Assembly: GCA_011525915.1 (NCBI GenBank)
Contig: WYBM01000057.1
Span: 55,311 to 119,310, forward strand
Direction: 5' to 3'
DNA: 64,000 nucleotides
DNA from: Ardenticatenaceae bacterium
GTDB taxonomy: Bacteria > Chloroflexota > Anaerolineae > Promineifilales > Promineifilaceae
Part shown: piece by piece, positions 1-12,200 of the stretch
How the letters are laid out: every line of letters begins with the position of its first letter
Numbering within the stretch: the stretch's first letter is position 1
Made by a program: the position numbers and the translations under genes
Notes under the pieces: model-generated
The model's input: the letters and a program-made list of their open reading frames with translations, nothing else
Told to the model about the DNA's origin: nothing
The model's database searches: none

Positions 1-3000
1 GCTCAAGGTGACTGCCAGGCAGGGCGCTTACGGCAGCTGACGGCCGTGGCGCCATGTTCAGCAAAGCCGCCTGGTCAACTTTCCCATGAGCCGTCAAAGG
101 CAGGGCTTCCACTAAGACATAATCAGCGGGCCACATATAAGCGGGTAATCTGCTGGCCAGATACGGCCGTATCGCCTGTAGCAATGTTTCCAAGGCAGCA
201 GATGACTGTATGGGCACCAGATAGGCTATCAATGTTCGTTCGCCTATCTCTGACATAGGTGTGGCCAGGACAACGCTCTGCTTAATATCAGGGTGCTCTG
301 CCAAAACCGCTTCGATTTCTCCCAACTCGATGCGAAAGCCACGCACCTGTACTTGATGGTCATGCCGACCCCCAAATGCCAGACGGCCGTCTGGCAGATA
401 ACGCACCATGTCACCCGTGCGGTAAAGACGGCCTCCCGGTTCTGTGCTGTACGGGTCAGGGATAAAGCGGTTGGCAGTCAGGCCCGGCTGATGCAGGTAC
501 CCACGTGCTGTCCCCAGACCGCCCACGTAAAGCTCACCATAGACGCCTGTGGGTACTAGCTGTAAATGCTTGTCCAATACATAGAGGCGGGTATTGGCGA
601 TAGGGCCACCAATGCCAGGTCGTTGGCGCGAGGAAGCAGCCATAGGTACGTCCCCGGAAGTTGTTACCACCGTATACTCGGTGGGTCCGTAATTATTCAC
701 CAGTTGAAAAGGTAAGGGAACATGTGGTGAGGTTAGCAGCTTGTCACCACCTGTTAAAAGAAAGCGTAAGGGCGTGTTGTCTGGCCATGTCAAGGCCAGC
801 AGCCCGGCTACTAAAGGGGTGGGCACAAACGAGTGTGTAATGTTGTGGCTTAGAAACCACGCTTGTAATTTGGTAGAGGAAAGGCGCGTTTCATCATCAA
901 CCAGATACAGCGTGGCCCCGGCCGCCAGGTAAGGCCAGATTTCCCATACGGCGGCGTCAAATCCCAGGCCAGCCAGGTGCGTGGCGCGGTCCGATGCGGA
1001 CACTGCAAAAGCTTGCTGATGCCAGGCGACCAGGTTGCTTAATCCGCGGTGCGTAAGTTGTACACCTTTAGGTTGGCCGGTTGAGCCGGAAGTGTAAATA
1101 ATATACGCCAGATTGTCAGGGCTCAGGGCCACAGCCGGGTCATCTTCTGGCACAGGCTCATGTAGCCAATGGGTATCTAACAACAGCAGATGAACCCCCG
1201 CTACAGGGGGGATGTCTGCTGCCACAGAGGCATACGTGAGTAAAAAGAGGGGGCCATGACCACGCTTTACATCGGCCAACATATAGGCTAACCGGTTAGG
1301 TGGGTAAGCAGGGTCAAGGGGCACGTAGGCCCCCCCGGCTTTAAGGATGCCCAAAAAGGCCACAACTTCGTCAGTTGAACGTGGCAAACAGACAGCTACG
1401 GGCACTTCTGGTCCTACCCCCAAACGGTGTAATTGATAGGCCAGCCGATTGGCGCGGCGATTCAGCTGTCCGTATGTAAGAGGGGCAGCGTCATCGAAGG
1501 GCACCACGGCCGTGGCGTCTGGTATTTGTCTGGCCCAGGCCGCTACCTGCTGATGTACCAGGGTTGGCGGCAGCGTGCTGCCGCCCAGCACGCTGGTGGT
1601 ATTGTTCCTGGTGAACAAAATGTGCTGCCGCTCCTTTTCTGTTAATAGGGGTATCTGGTAAATCGATTGGTGTGGATGAGAAACGATGCGCTGCAATAAG
1701 GTATGGAAATGCGCCGCCAGGTGCTGTACTGTTTCCGGCACAAACAAATCCGTGTTGTAGATGATGCCTCCCCGAAGCTTCTCATCTTCCAGCCACATAT
1801 GCAGTTCCAGGTCAAAGCGGGTTGTCGCTATTTCGGGAGTGAGGCGTTCTACCATTAAACCAGGCACATGAACGGTGGGCACAGGCGCATTTTGCCAGGC
1901 AAAGATAACCTGGCACAAAGGATTCTTATCTACACTTCGTCTTGGCTGCAGCGCTTCTACCACCAGTTCAAAGGGTAAGTCCTGATGAGCGTAAGCATCC
2001 AAGGTTATTTCTTTCATCTGCTGCAAAAGCGCATAAAATGTCAGGTGACCGGCTAGTTTTGTGCGGATAATCAGCGTGTTTGCAAAAAAACCGATGAGCG
2101 GTTCAAGTTCAACACGATGGCGATTAGCGATGGGGGTGCCTACGCTGATGTCTATCTGTCCGCTGTAGCGAGCAAGCATTACCTGAAACGCGCTCATTAA
2201 AGTCATAAAAAGGGAAACACCCGCAGTTTGACTCAGTGCTTGTAAATGGGCGGTTAGTTCATCTGCAAACTGAAGCGGTTGGACCTTGCCGGCAAAAGAA
2301 GGGGTTGCTGGTCGTGGATAGTCGGTCGGTAAATTTAACTCTGGCAGCCCGGCTAGCTGGCGCTGCCAATAAGCGAGTTGTGTTTCGTACTTTTTGCCTT
2401 GCAAATCCTCTCTTTGCCAGACAGAAAAATCAGCATATTGAATGGGTAGAGGAGTCAATGCCGGGGTTTCACCGCGCAGGCGTGCCTGGTACTGCTCCCA
2501 CAACTCTTGTTGAAAGACCCCAACAGACCAGCCGTCAGCCACAATATGATGGATGGTGATCAGAAGCAGGTGCTCTTCGGCCGACAGAGACCATAAGTGG
2601 GCACGGAGCAGGGGACCCGTTTCCAGGTCAAACGGCCGTTCTACCTCTTTTTGTATCTGGGCCGCCATGGTCAGGGTTGTTTCTTGTGGGGGCCATGCCT
2701 GGTGTTCTATGGGCACACTCAGAGCTGGCCTGATCTGCTGCACCGGTTCATTGGCCGCCAGAGTAAAGGTGGTGCGTAATGATTCATGCCGGCTGACCAC
2801 GTCATTTAAACTTTGCTGCAATACGGGCACCGTAAGCGCCCCCGTCAGGCGCACGAGGATGGGCAGGTTATAAAGCGCTTTGTGTGTGGTCAACCGATCT
2901 AAAAACCACAGACGACGCTGCCCAAAGGAAAGGGGTAAGGGGCCTTGCCTATGTACGGTAGGGATGGGCGTTACGGCCGTTGTGCTGTGGCCAAGCTGCG

Positions 3001-6000
3001 CCGCCGTTATGCTTGCGGCCAGATCGGCCAATGTGGGGGCAGCAAAGATCAGTTTAAGTGGTGCCTCAATGTGCCAATGATGGCGCAGCCGGGATATAAG
3101 CTGTGTGGCCAGTAAGGAATGACCACCTAACTCAAAAAAATTATCGTGCCTGCCTATCTTTTTAACGCCTAACAGCGTTGCCCAGATATGCGCCAGCGCT
3201 TGCTCTGTTGCTGTTTGTGGCGGCACAAAGGCGGCGTCTGTCTCTGGGCGGACATCTTGGGGAGGAGGTAAGGCGCGCCGGTTGATTTTGCCGTTGGGCA
3301 GCCGCGGTAATACTTCCATGATGATCAAGGGAGAGGGGATCATATGGGCGGGTATGGTTTGCTGTAAAAAGGCGCGTAGTTCCCGTGTCTGAAGGGTATG
3401 CCCTGGTCTGGTGGTTACGTACCCCACCAACAGCAGTTGGCCGGCCGTGTCTTTATGGGTGGTAACCGCCGCGTTTTGTACACCTGGATGTTGAACCAGG
3501 GCCATTTCTACCTCGGTGAGTTCAATACGAAAGCCGCGTATTTTCACCTGATGGTCGCCCCGCCCTAAAAAGTGAATGTTGCCGTCTGCGGCGTAGCGAA
3601 CTTTATCCCCGGTGCGATACAATCGCCCGCCTGGCTGATGCCCCAAGGGATCAGGCACAAACTTCTCAGCTGTGTTCCCCGGACGGTGATGATAACCACG
3701 CACCACCCCTGCGCCGCTAATGTACAGTTCGCCTACGACACCGGTCGGCGTGGGCTGCCCCTGCCCATCTAAAACGTAGAGTTGGGTGTTGGCAATAGGC
3801 CGGCCAATGGGAAGGACAGCCCCTGGCTGCCCATTTCCTGGAAAGCAGGCATAGACACTGCTCCACACCGTTGCTTCGGTGGGGCCATATTCGTTGTAAA
3901 GTTTGGCTTGCGGCACGGCCGTGTTGTGGTGTTGCGCCACAGCGCCAGAACAGGCTTCACCGGCCACAATCACCGTTTCCAGGCTGGCCAGTTGGCCAGA
4001 CGCACTCTCTTGCAAAAGCAAGTCATACAACGCGGGCAGGCAAAGTGTATGGGTGATCTGATAGTCAGCGATGAGTGCGGCCAGTTGATGGGGATCACGC
4101 TGCTGCTCTGCGGTGGGTAAACAGAGCGTGCCACCGCTGCACAGGCTCCAAAATAGACCAGCCACAGAACTGTCAAAGGTAAAAGAGGATAAGAGCAAAA
4201 ACCGTTTGACTGCCTTCTTATAATAAAGCAGACGGGCCCAGGTGGCGTGCATCAGGTTTTGATGGGAGATGGCCGCCCCTTTGGGCTGCCCCGTAGACCC
4301 GGAGGTATAGATAAGGTAGGCCAGATGGGCTGGCTGGATATGAACGGGAGGGAATGTGGTGGGGTATGAGGCTATGACCTCCTGGTCTGTATCCAGATAG
4401 ATAACCGGGATGTCTGGCGCTGGCAGTGAAGCGTGTAAGTCTGTTTGTGTGATAAGCAGCTGTGCCTGGCTGTTGGCCAGCATCCAAGCCAGGCGCTCCG
4501 CTGGGTAAGCCGGGTCTAATGGCACATAGGCACCACCAGCCTTTAAAACCCCCCAGATACTGATGAGCATTTCTGCTGAACGAGTCAGGCACAAACCGAC
4601 ACAAACATCTGGGCCTACCCCCAACCTTTGTAGGTGGTGTGCTAATTGGTTTGCTCGCTGATCGAGCGCCTCGTATGTTAAAGAAATGAGTTCAGTTTCG
4701 CCCGTATAGTGCACGGCTGTTGTGTCTGGTGTTTGTGACACATGGGCCTGAAATAATTCAAGTATGGTTTTGTTTTGGGGGGGCGCCACCGGGGTCTGGT
4801 GCCAACGCGCAACCAGTTGTTGCATCGCCACTTCAGAGAGGAGAGGTAATGTAGAAATGGGCCGCTCTGGTTCGGCCACAATGCCAGCCAGCAATGTTTG
4901 CCAATGAGCCGCCATTTGTTGAATGGTCACGGCCGTGAATAACGCCTGACGATACTCAAAATAGCCCGTCAGGTGTGTCTGCTCATCAAACAAGCATAGG
5001 GTGAGATCAAACTTGGTTGTGCCGCTTTCTATGGGCATAGGGGTGATTGCCAGATCAGGCAGGGAGAGCGAACCAAAGCTGGCTGCCTGTAGGGCAAATG
5101 TTACCTGAAAGAGTGGATGATAGGTAAGTGAGCGTGTTGGCTGTACCGCTTCAATCAACTGCCCTAATGGCAGCGCTTCATGTTCATAGGCCCCCAGACA
5201 GACACGGCGCACCTGGTCCAACAGCTCCTCAAAAGACATTGTGGGCGTCAGTTCTGCCCGCAGTGCTAACGTGTTGGCAAAAAACCCGATCAGATCGGCT
5301 GTTTCCGGCCGGCTGCGGTTGGCAATAGGAGATCCAATGATGAAGCTTTCTTGTCCCGAATACCGGTACAACAAAACCTGATACGCCGCCAATAGGGTGA
5401 TAAAAGGGGTAACACCGCGCTGCCGGCTTAAATCCTTGAGTGCGGCGCTTAGTGTGGGCGAGAGGGTGAAGGCATGACGTGCCCCCTGGTCAGAAACGGT
5501 GGCCGGCCGAGGATAATCTGTAGGCAGTTCTAGTTTATGAACTGCCCCGGCCAGGTTTTCTTGCCAGAAGGTAAGTTGTTGTCGCAGCACATCTCCCTGT
5601 AACCATTGCCGCTGCCAGATCGCATAGTCAGCATACTGTACGGGCAAAGTTGGCAGGTCAACGTGATCGCCACACCGGTAAGCGTGATAGAACTGCTGAA
5701 TATCGCGGGCGGCAACCCGGCTGGACCACGTATCCGCAGCAATGTGATGCATTGTTACCAGCAGCACATGGGTGTGGGGTTGCAGCCGCCATAGATGTGC
5801 CCGAACAGGCAGTGCTGTGGCCAGATCAAATGGCTGGTTGGCCGCCGTTGTGATCGCCTGCTGCACCTGCCGGGCCTGAGCATCCTCAGGGTAATGACTG
5901 AAGTCAATGATGGGGATGTCTAAGCAGGCGTCTGATAAAATCTGCTGTATCGGTTGGCCTTCTCTGTCTGTAAAGCGTGTGCGCAGAACTTCATGGCGTT

Positions 6001-6277
6001 GTAACAGCGCATTAAACGCCGCTTGCAGTGCAGCCACATGAAGCTCCCCTTCCAGCCGAAAGGCCGCCGGGACGTTGTACGCGGCACTTTGTGGTTCAAG
6101 CTGCTGCATAAACCACAGCCGCTCTTGGGCATAGGAGAGGGGCAACGGCCGTCCGTGATGTTGTTGTGGTGTGACGGCCGCCGCGAGTATATCAGCCTGC
6201 GACTGTGCCCACAGCTTTTGTAACAAGGTGCGGCGTTCTGGTGACAGGGTCGCCAGGCGCCCGGCAAGGTCGCTCAT
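1..6277 (-). CDS. Non-ribosomal peptide synthetase, C-A-PCP-C-A, 3' end outside the window
   Basis: 2,092 residues are visible; the gene continues past the left edge. Domain order is C1 (HHIAAD motif at about residues 177-182), A1 (core A3 YTSGSTGQPKG near 4270-4320), PCP1 (FFELGGHSLL, carrier Ser1054), C2 (HHIVADGW at about 1243-1250) and A2 (A3 near 1060-1110). A2 ends with an A10 motif, PLTAHGKVDQAAL, just before the edge, so its carrier domain lies outside. Reading the ten specificity residues by eye gives DAWFLGNVVK for A2, the established leucine code. A1 reads DSACIAEVWK, which I cannot assign. The codon phase agrees at five motif sites along the gene, so no frameshift is evident. The ATG at 6277 overlaps the PKS stop and follows GGAGGAAGG, so C1 probably condenses the PKS-bound acyl chain with the A1 amino acid. 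No thioesterase is in view. Confidence 0.95.
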   Translation of the reverse strand, partial: MSDLAGRLATLSPERRTLLQKLWAQSQADILAAAVTPQQHHGRPLPLSYAQERLWFMQQLEPQSAAYNVPAAFRLEGELHVAALQAAFNALLQRHEVLRTRFTDREGQPIQQILSDACLDIPIIDFSHYPEDAQARQVQQAITTAANQPFDLATALPVRAHLWRLQPHTHVLLVTMHHIAADTWSSRVAARDIQQFYHAYRCGDHVDLPTLPVQYADYAIWQRQWLQGDVLRQQLTFWQENLAGAVHKLELPTDYPRPATVSDQGARHAFTLSPTLSAALKDLSRQRGVTPFITLLAAYQVLLYRYSGQESFIIGSPIANRSRPETADLIGFFANTLALRAELTPTMSFEELLDQVRRVCLGAYEHEALPLGQLIEAVQPTRSLTYHPLFQVTFALQAASFGSLSLPDLAITPMPIESGTTKFDLTLCLFDEQTHLTGYFEYRQALFTAVTIQQMAAHWQTLLAGIVAEPERPISTLPLLSEVAMQQLVARWHQTPVAPPQNKTILELFQAHVSQTPDTTAVHYTGETELISLTYEALDQRANQLAHHLQRLGVGPDVCVGLCLTRSAEMLISIWGVLKAGGAYVPLDPAYPAERLAWMLANSQAQLLITQTDLHASLPAPDIPVIYLDTDQEVIASYPTTFPPVHIQPAHLAYLIYTSGSTGQPKGAAISHQNLMHATWARLLYYKKAVKRFLLLSSFTFDSSVAGLFWSLCSGGTLCLPTAEQQRDPHQLAALIADYQITHTLCLPALYDLLLQESASGQLASLETVIVAGEACSGAVAQHHNTAVPQAKLYNEYGPTEATVWSSVYACFPGNGQPGAVLPIGRPIANTQLYVLDGQGQPTPTGVVGELYISGAGVVRGYHHRPGNTAEKFVPDPLGHQPGGRLYRTGDKVRYAADGNIHFLGRGDHQVKIRGFRIELTEVEMALVQHPGVQNAAVTTHKDTAGQLLLVGYVTTRPGHTLQTRELRAFLQQTIPAHMIPSPLIIMEVLPRLPNGKINRRALPPPQDVRPETDAAFVPPQTATEQALAHIWATLLGVKKIGRHDNFFELGGHSLLATQLISRLRHHWHIEAPLKLIFAAPTLADLAASITAAQLGHSTTAVTPIPTVHRQGPLPLSFGQRRLWFLDRLTTHKALYNLPILVRLTGALTVPVLQQSLNDVVSRHESLRTTFTLAANEPVQQIRPALSVPIEHQAWPPQETTLTMAAQIQKEVERPFDLETGPLLRAHLWSLSAEEHLLLITIHHIVADGWSVGVFQQELWEQYQARLRGETPALTPLPIQYADFSVWQREDLQGKKYETQLAYWQRQLAGLPELNLPTDYPRPATPSFAGKVQPLQFADELTAHLQALSQTAGVSLFMTLMSAFQVMLARYSGQIDISVGTPIANRHRVELEPLIGFFANTLIIRTKLAGHLTFYALLQQMKEITLDAYAHQDLPFELVVEALQPRRSVDKNPLCQVIFAWQNAPVPTVHVPGLMVERLTPEIATTRFDLELHMWLEDEKLRGGIIYNTDLFVPETVQHLAAHFHTLLQRIVSHPHQSIYQIPLLTEKERQHILFTRNNTTSVLGGSTLPPTLVHQQVAAWARQIPDATAVVPFDDAAPLTYGQLNRRANRLAYQLHRLGVGPEVPVAVCLPRSTDEVVAFLGILKAGGAYVPLDPAYPPNRLAYMLADVKRGHGPLFLLTYASVAADIPPVAGVHLLLLDTHWLHEPVPEDDPAVALSPDNLAYIIYTSGSTGQPKGVQLTHRGLSNLVAWHQQAFAVSASDRATHLAGLGFDAAVWEIWPYLAAGATLYLVDDETRLSSTKLQAWFLSHNITHSFVPTPLVAGLLALTWPDNTPLRFLLTGGDKLLTSPHVPLPFQLVNNYGPTEYTVVTTSGDVPMAASSRQRPGIGGPIANTRLYVLDKHLQLVPTGVYGELYVGGLGTARGYLHQPGLTANRFIPDPYSTEPGGRLYRTGDMVRYLPDGRLAFGGRHDHQVQVRGFRIELGEIEAVLAEHPDIKQSVVLATPMSEIGERTLIAYLVPIQSSAALETLLQAIRPYLASRLPAYMWPADYVLVEALPLTAHGKVDQAALLNMAPRPSAAVSALPGSHLE

Positions 6278-6289
6278 GATCCTTCCTCC
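6274..6289 (-). promoter_or_regulatory. ATGA stop/start overlap with strong ribosome binding site
   Basis: On the minus strand the PKS stop TGA (6276-6274) overlaps the NRPS start ATG (6277-6275). GGAGGAAGG at 6289-6281 sits 3 bases ahead of the ATG. This supports one transcript and coupled translation of the two megasynthase subunits, and it fixes the NRPS start. Confidence 0.85.
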
Positions 6290-9200
6290 AACAACATGCG
6301 TACTTCCTCATCGCTCAGGTGTTCAACATGGGCCAGCAGCAGTTCCATGTTTTCCATAGGGCTGCTGGCTTTTACATCAAGATCTCCATTGGTATGCAGC
6401 GCCAGAACTTTGGCGCTTACATCAGCCACGCTGTACCCACTAATGATATCGGCGGCAGATAGGGAAATGTTTACAGCCCTATCCAGGCGGTTACGCAGTT
6501 CAACGGCCATCAGTGAGTCCATGCCCAGGTAGATCAATGGTTTGTGTTCATCGACGGCCGTGGCCGCCAGGCCCAGAACCTGGGCCACTTGCTCCTTGAT
6601 GAAAGAGCGCACGGTTTGTTGGCGCTCAGGCGCGGACATGGCGTGTAAGGCAGCATGAGACAGCGAAACCGGGCCTGTTGGTGTGCCCCCATTTGAAGAC
6701 GACAAAACGGATGATAACCAGGGCAGCCGGCTTACATCTGGGTAGAATTGCTGCCAGCGTGCCCATGCCATAGGCATGACGCCGACCTGGGCCGCTGATT
6801 GCCTTAACAAATGGGCAAAGACGGCCGTTCCCTGCGCTGGTGTCATGCTTTCCATCCCCCGGAAAGCCAGGCGCTGGCCACGGTCTGGATGGGCTGCCAG
6901 GCCCACCTCTGACCAGGGTCCCCAATTGATGCTTAAGCCAGGCAGACCATGTGCCTGACGGTAATGGGCTAGCGCATCCATAAAAGCATTGGCAGCCGAG
7001 TAGTTAGCCTGGCCTGGCGAACCCAATAATGACGCCGCCGATGAGAACATGACGAAGAAATCTAAGGGCTCATGTTGTGTCAGCCTGTGTAGATTCCAGG
7101 CTCCCTGGAGCTTGGGGGCCATCACCCGGGCAAAGCGTTCCTGGTTCAACTGAGTTAAAATACCGTCATCAAGCACACCAGCGGCATGGACAACCCCGTA
7201 CAAGGACAGGTCGGCTGTATGCACCTGATCTAATATCTGTGCTACTGCCTCTTCGTCTGTAATATCCCCTAGTGCTTTTATAATTTGTACCCCTTGGGCT
7301 TCCATTTGCTGCACGATGGCTAGCGCTTCGGCAGAGGGGCCACGGCGCCCTGCTAACAGAAGAAAACGTGCGCCTTCGTCTACCAACTGTTGGGCAATGG
7401 CCAGACCCAACCCCCCAAAGCCGCCTGTGATCAGATAAGCGCCATGGGGGCGAATAAGCTGGGCTGCTGGTCTGGAAATCTCAATAGGTACGGCATCTTC
7501 CTCGCCAGTAAGGATGATTTTGCCGACGTGCTGGGCCTGGGCCATATGCTGAAAGGCGTTTTTGGCCGCAGAAAGGGGGAAAGTACGTGCCGGCAATGCT
7601 GGCCACAACCCCAGGGACAAAGAACGGGCCACGTTCTGAAAAATCGGTGAGAGATAGCGACAAAGTTCACCCGTCAGAAGATTGGGATCAAGGTCAATAG
7701 CAAAGAAAAAGATGTTCCGCTTAAGTAACGCAAGGTTGAGCTGGCCATCTTCATACATGCTCCGCTTGGCCAGCTCTAAAAAACGGCCGCCTGGTCGCAG
7801 CAGAGACAGGCTGTGAGAAACGGCCGTCCCTGTCAACGAATTAAGTACCACATCTACCCCTTCCCCCTTTGTGTGTGCCCTGATCTCCTCGGCAAAGGAG
7901 CATGAGCGTGAATCCATCACAACCGGGATGCCCAAGGAGCGTAGATAGGCCCGTTTTTCCGGCGTACCAGCCGTAGCAAATACTTGAGCACCTCGTTGCT
8001 GTGCAATCTGTATGGCCGCCATGCCCACACCGCCGGCCGCCGAGTGAATGAGAACACGTTCACCAGGGGCCAGCCGGCCCAATTCACACAAGGCATAATA
8101 GGCGGTGAGGTAGGCAATAGGTAAAGTGGCCGCGTCCGTGAAGGATAAATGGGCCGGTTTGGCCGCCACATAAGCGGCTGGAGCCACCGTGACAGAGCTA
8201 AAACTATGAGGAGCAATAGCGATGACTTCATCACCGACCTGAACATGATCAACATGTTGGCCCACGGCCGTTACCACACCAGCGCATTCAATGCCTAAAG
8301 GCGGTGGTCCTTGGCCCATGCTGGGGTAAATGCCCATGACTTTCATCACGTCAGAAAAGTTTAAACCGGCGGCACGCACATCAATTTTAACTTCATCTGG
8401 TCCTGGTTCCACCGGCTCGGCCGCGTGCAGCCGCAGGTCATCGATCAGCCCCGGCTTGTCGATCTGTAAGGTAATGGGTTGTAGAGACGGCCGTACTATG
8501 AGGGTCTGTGTGATTTGTTCTGTAACATGTACGGGTTGGGGTCGCAGCCGCCCAACATAACGGTTATTGTGGCGGAAAGCGAGGTGATTTTCCGCCACAT
8601 CCGCCGTGATCTCGTCTATGAATGCTTCGATTTCGGCATCGGTGATAGAGATACTCAAGTCTACATTGGCACAACGCAAGAGTGGATGTTCGTAACTGAT
8701 GACACGCCCCAATCCCCATAAAGGGGCCTGGGTGAGCGTTGATGGTGGATCAGCTTCATGTGCTGTCTGTACACCGGCAGTCACCAGCCACAGGCGAGGG
8801 AGGGTGGGCATTTCCTGTTGGGCTAAAGCCTGTACCAGATGCAATACGGCGCCACAACCGGTTACCTGGGCTGCTTGTAAAGAGGCTGCCGTCAGGTTGT
8901 CTTCCCTGGTTAGACCCCACAAATGAATGATGCCGTCAAAGGGCGCCAGTTCGGCCGTATCGGCTAGAAGCTGCTTAAAGTCTTGGGGACGTCCGGGGCG
9001 AAGTTCATAATGGCTGCTGTCTATCACCTGGTAAGATTCACCAGCATAGGCTGTAAGGCAGCGGGCACCCCGGTCCATAAGCCGTTGCCGCATACGATCG
9101 CCCACACCTTCCCTGTCCATCAACAACAGCCATGTGCCTGGTGTGGGTGTCTTTGTTAGCAACGGCCGAGTCATTGGGTCCCAGACCAGATGGTAAAGCC

Positions 9201-12200
9201 AATTGTCAAATGGTGTCCGTTTGCCTGAAGTGATAATATGACGAATGCGTAAACCAATGACCTCGGCCAGCATCGTGCCATCTTCCGCTAACAACCGTAA
9301 ATCACCAACGAGCGTAGCTGCCTTCTTCTCAGCAGGGCGCAGTGTGACCTGGCTCCACACCTGCCGGGGCAGTGGGGCATAAAGTTTTAGTTGTTCAATA
9401 CCAACCGGAAGAAACAGCTCGCCCTTGGGGATAACGGCCAGAATGACCTGCAGACAAGCATCTAACAGGGCGGGGTGTACGTGATAAATGTCTGTATTGG
9501 GAACAGTTTCCGGCAGAATCACCCAGGCCAGCGCCTCGTGTGCTTGTTTTTTTATCTGCTGAATCCCTTGGAAGGCAGGGCCATAGTGAATGCCGACGGC
9601 TTGCATTGCCTGGTAATGGTCGGCGGCGGAGACAGTATCCGTATAGTGGGCCTCAATGTCTGCCAACCTGACACGCGCCGTTGGCGACGGCTGATCTGCC
9701 TGGTATAGGCGGGCGCTACCGTGCGGCTGCCATGTTTTGTCAGACTGCCAGGCATATACCCGGAATGATGCTGTCCCTGGCTGGTCTACTACAACGGCCG
9801 TTTGGATCCATGGCCCACCTTCGGCTGCCAGAACAAGGGCTTCGTGCAGCACAATGTCTTCTAAAATGACCGGGTGGGCCCCCCAAATCTGAGCGGCGGC
9901 AGCCAGCGCCATTTCCAGGTAGGCTGTTGCCGGCATCGTTACGTTTCCGCGCACCTGGTGGTCATGCATATAAGGCAGCTGGGTGGTGTTGGATCGTGTC
10001 TGCCACAAATGTGTTTCGTTGGGTAGGGCCGTCCGCACATAGTGGCCCAGCAGCGGATGAATAGGTCCCTCGTCTGGTTGGTAGGCAGCCTGATGGTGCA
10101 TACCGTGCTGGCTAACCGCTTGGGTCCAATAGGGTGTGTGCTGCCAGGCATAAAGAGGGAGTTTAAGGTAACGGCCGTGGCGGTACACCTGAGACCAATG
10201 TACGTTATACCCGGCCGCATACAGGCGGGCCAAAGATTCAAATAACACCAGGCGTTCTGGTGTACTGCGCCGCAGGGAAGGTATAAACAAGGCATCTTTG
10301 ACGGCCGCATGCTGTCCACATTGTTGCAATGCACTAAGCACAATAGGATGGGGGCTGATTTCTAAAAACGTGGTATGCCCCCCGGCTAATAACTGCACTA
10401 CCACCTCGGAAAAAAGGACGGGGTTACGCAGGTTTTGGGCCCAATAAGCCGCATCAAAGACGATGTTATCGCTGAGTGACCCTGTCACGGTGGAATAGAG
10501 GGGTATTGTTGCCTGCTGTGGTTGAATGTGGGCCAGGGTGTGTAATAAATCAGGCAGTAAGGGGTCCATGTGTGCGCTGTGTGAGGCATAATCAACATCT
10601 ATCCAGCGGCAGAAGATCCCTTGCCGCTCTACTGTTTGCAGAATGTGAGCCAGTGCGTCCCTATCGCCAGACAATACCGTTGACCGGGGACTGCTGCTGA
10701 CAGCCACCGATACCTGCTTTTCGTGGCCATTTAACACCTGCCGGGCTTCAGCCATAGATAGGCCAACAACAGCCATACTACCCTGCTTACGCCGTGCTGA
10801 TTTGACCAACTGGCTGCGGCGGCAGACGATTTTAACGGCATCGGCCAGCGATAAGATGCCCGCTACATAGGCCGCCGCAATCTCACCCATGCTTTGTCCT
10901 ACTACGGCATCTGGCGTTATGCCCCAGGAACGCCATAAGGTGGCCAGCGCTGCCTGCATGGCGAAGATGGCTGGTTGTATGACGTCTACTTCATCCAGCG
11001 CTTTTCCCTCTTCCAGCCAGGCCAATAGTGACCAGCCCACATAAGGGCGCATGGCCTGATCGCAGGCCATGATAATGTCACGAAACACGGGTTCTGTTTC
11101 CAGCAGACCTTTACCCATAGCCGCCCATTGTGACCCCTGACCGGGAAAAACGAAGACTAACTTACCGGGTCGTGGCGGCACGTTTGTCAATGCTTCAGTA
11201 GTCAGGGCTTGTACATGTGACAGCAGGTCTTCACGGCCGTTTACCACCCAGGCCCGGCGATAATCATAATGGGCTCGTCTGACGGCGGCGCTGTAACACA
11301 GGTCAGTTAACGCCGTTGTCGCTCCGGCCTCTTGGGCCAGATACGCTTGATAGCGTTGGGCCATCTCTTGCAGGGCCAGCGGTGTCTGGGCTGACAGGGC
11401 AAAAATATGTGGCTGCCTGGCGGGGTCGGCCACTGATGCTGACGGCATTGGCGCCTGTTCTGGTGCGGCGGCTAACACCACATGCGCATTTGTGCCTGAA
11501 ATGCCAAAAGCGCTGACACCAGCCAACCGACGGCCGTAGCCGGTTTCTGGCCACGGCTGTGCTTCGGTGACCACCTGTAAAGGCAGTGCATCCCAGGGCA
11601 CTTGGGGATTGGGTGTCTCATAATGCAGGCTGGCCGGAATCATCCCCTGTTTTAAGCTTAAGGCCACCTTAATCAGACCAGCAATGCCGGCGGCACTTTC
11701 TGTGTGGCCAATATTTGTTTTGACAGAGCCGACCAAAAGAGGCTTGTCGTCAGTACGAGCCTGCTGCCGCACGCGCCCCAAGGCACGTAACTCCACCGGA
11801 TCACCAACAGCAGTACCGGTCCCGTGGGCCTCTACATAGGCCACATCTCCCGGCATAACGCCGGCACTGCGACAAGCGTGCTGCCATAATGCCTCCTGGC
11901 TTGGCTGGCTGGGGACCGTCAGTAAACCGCTGGTACGGCCGTCGTTGTTGACCGCGCTGCCCAAAATGACGGCATAGACCGGGTCGCCATCGGCCTGCGC
12001 ACGGGCAAGCGGCTTCAGCACCACTACGCCGATACCATCACTGCGCACAAACCCGTTGGCCCGGGCATCACCAAATTTGCAACGGCCGTCTGGCGACAGT
12101 GCCTGGGCCTGTGAAAAGCCAATGGTGATCTCTGGTATCAGCACTAAATTGGCGCCGGCCACAATAGCCTGGTCACATTCTTTATGGCGCAAACTTTGGC

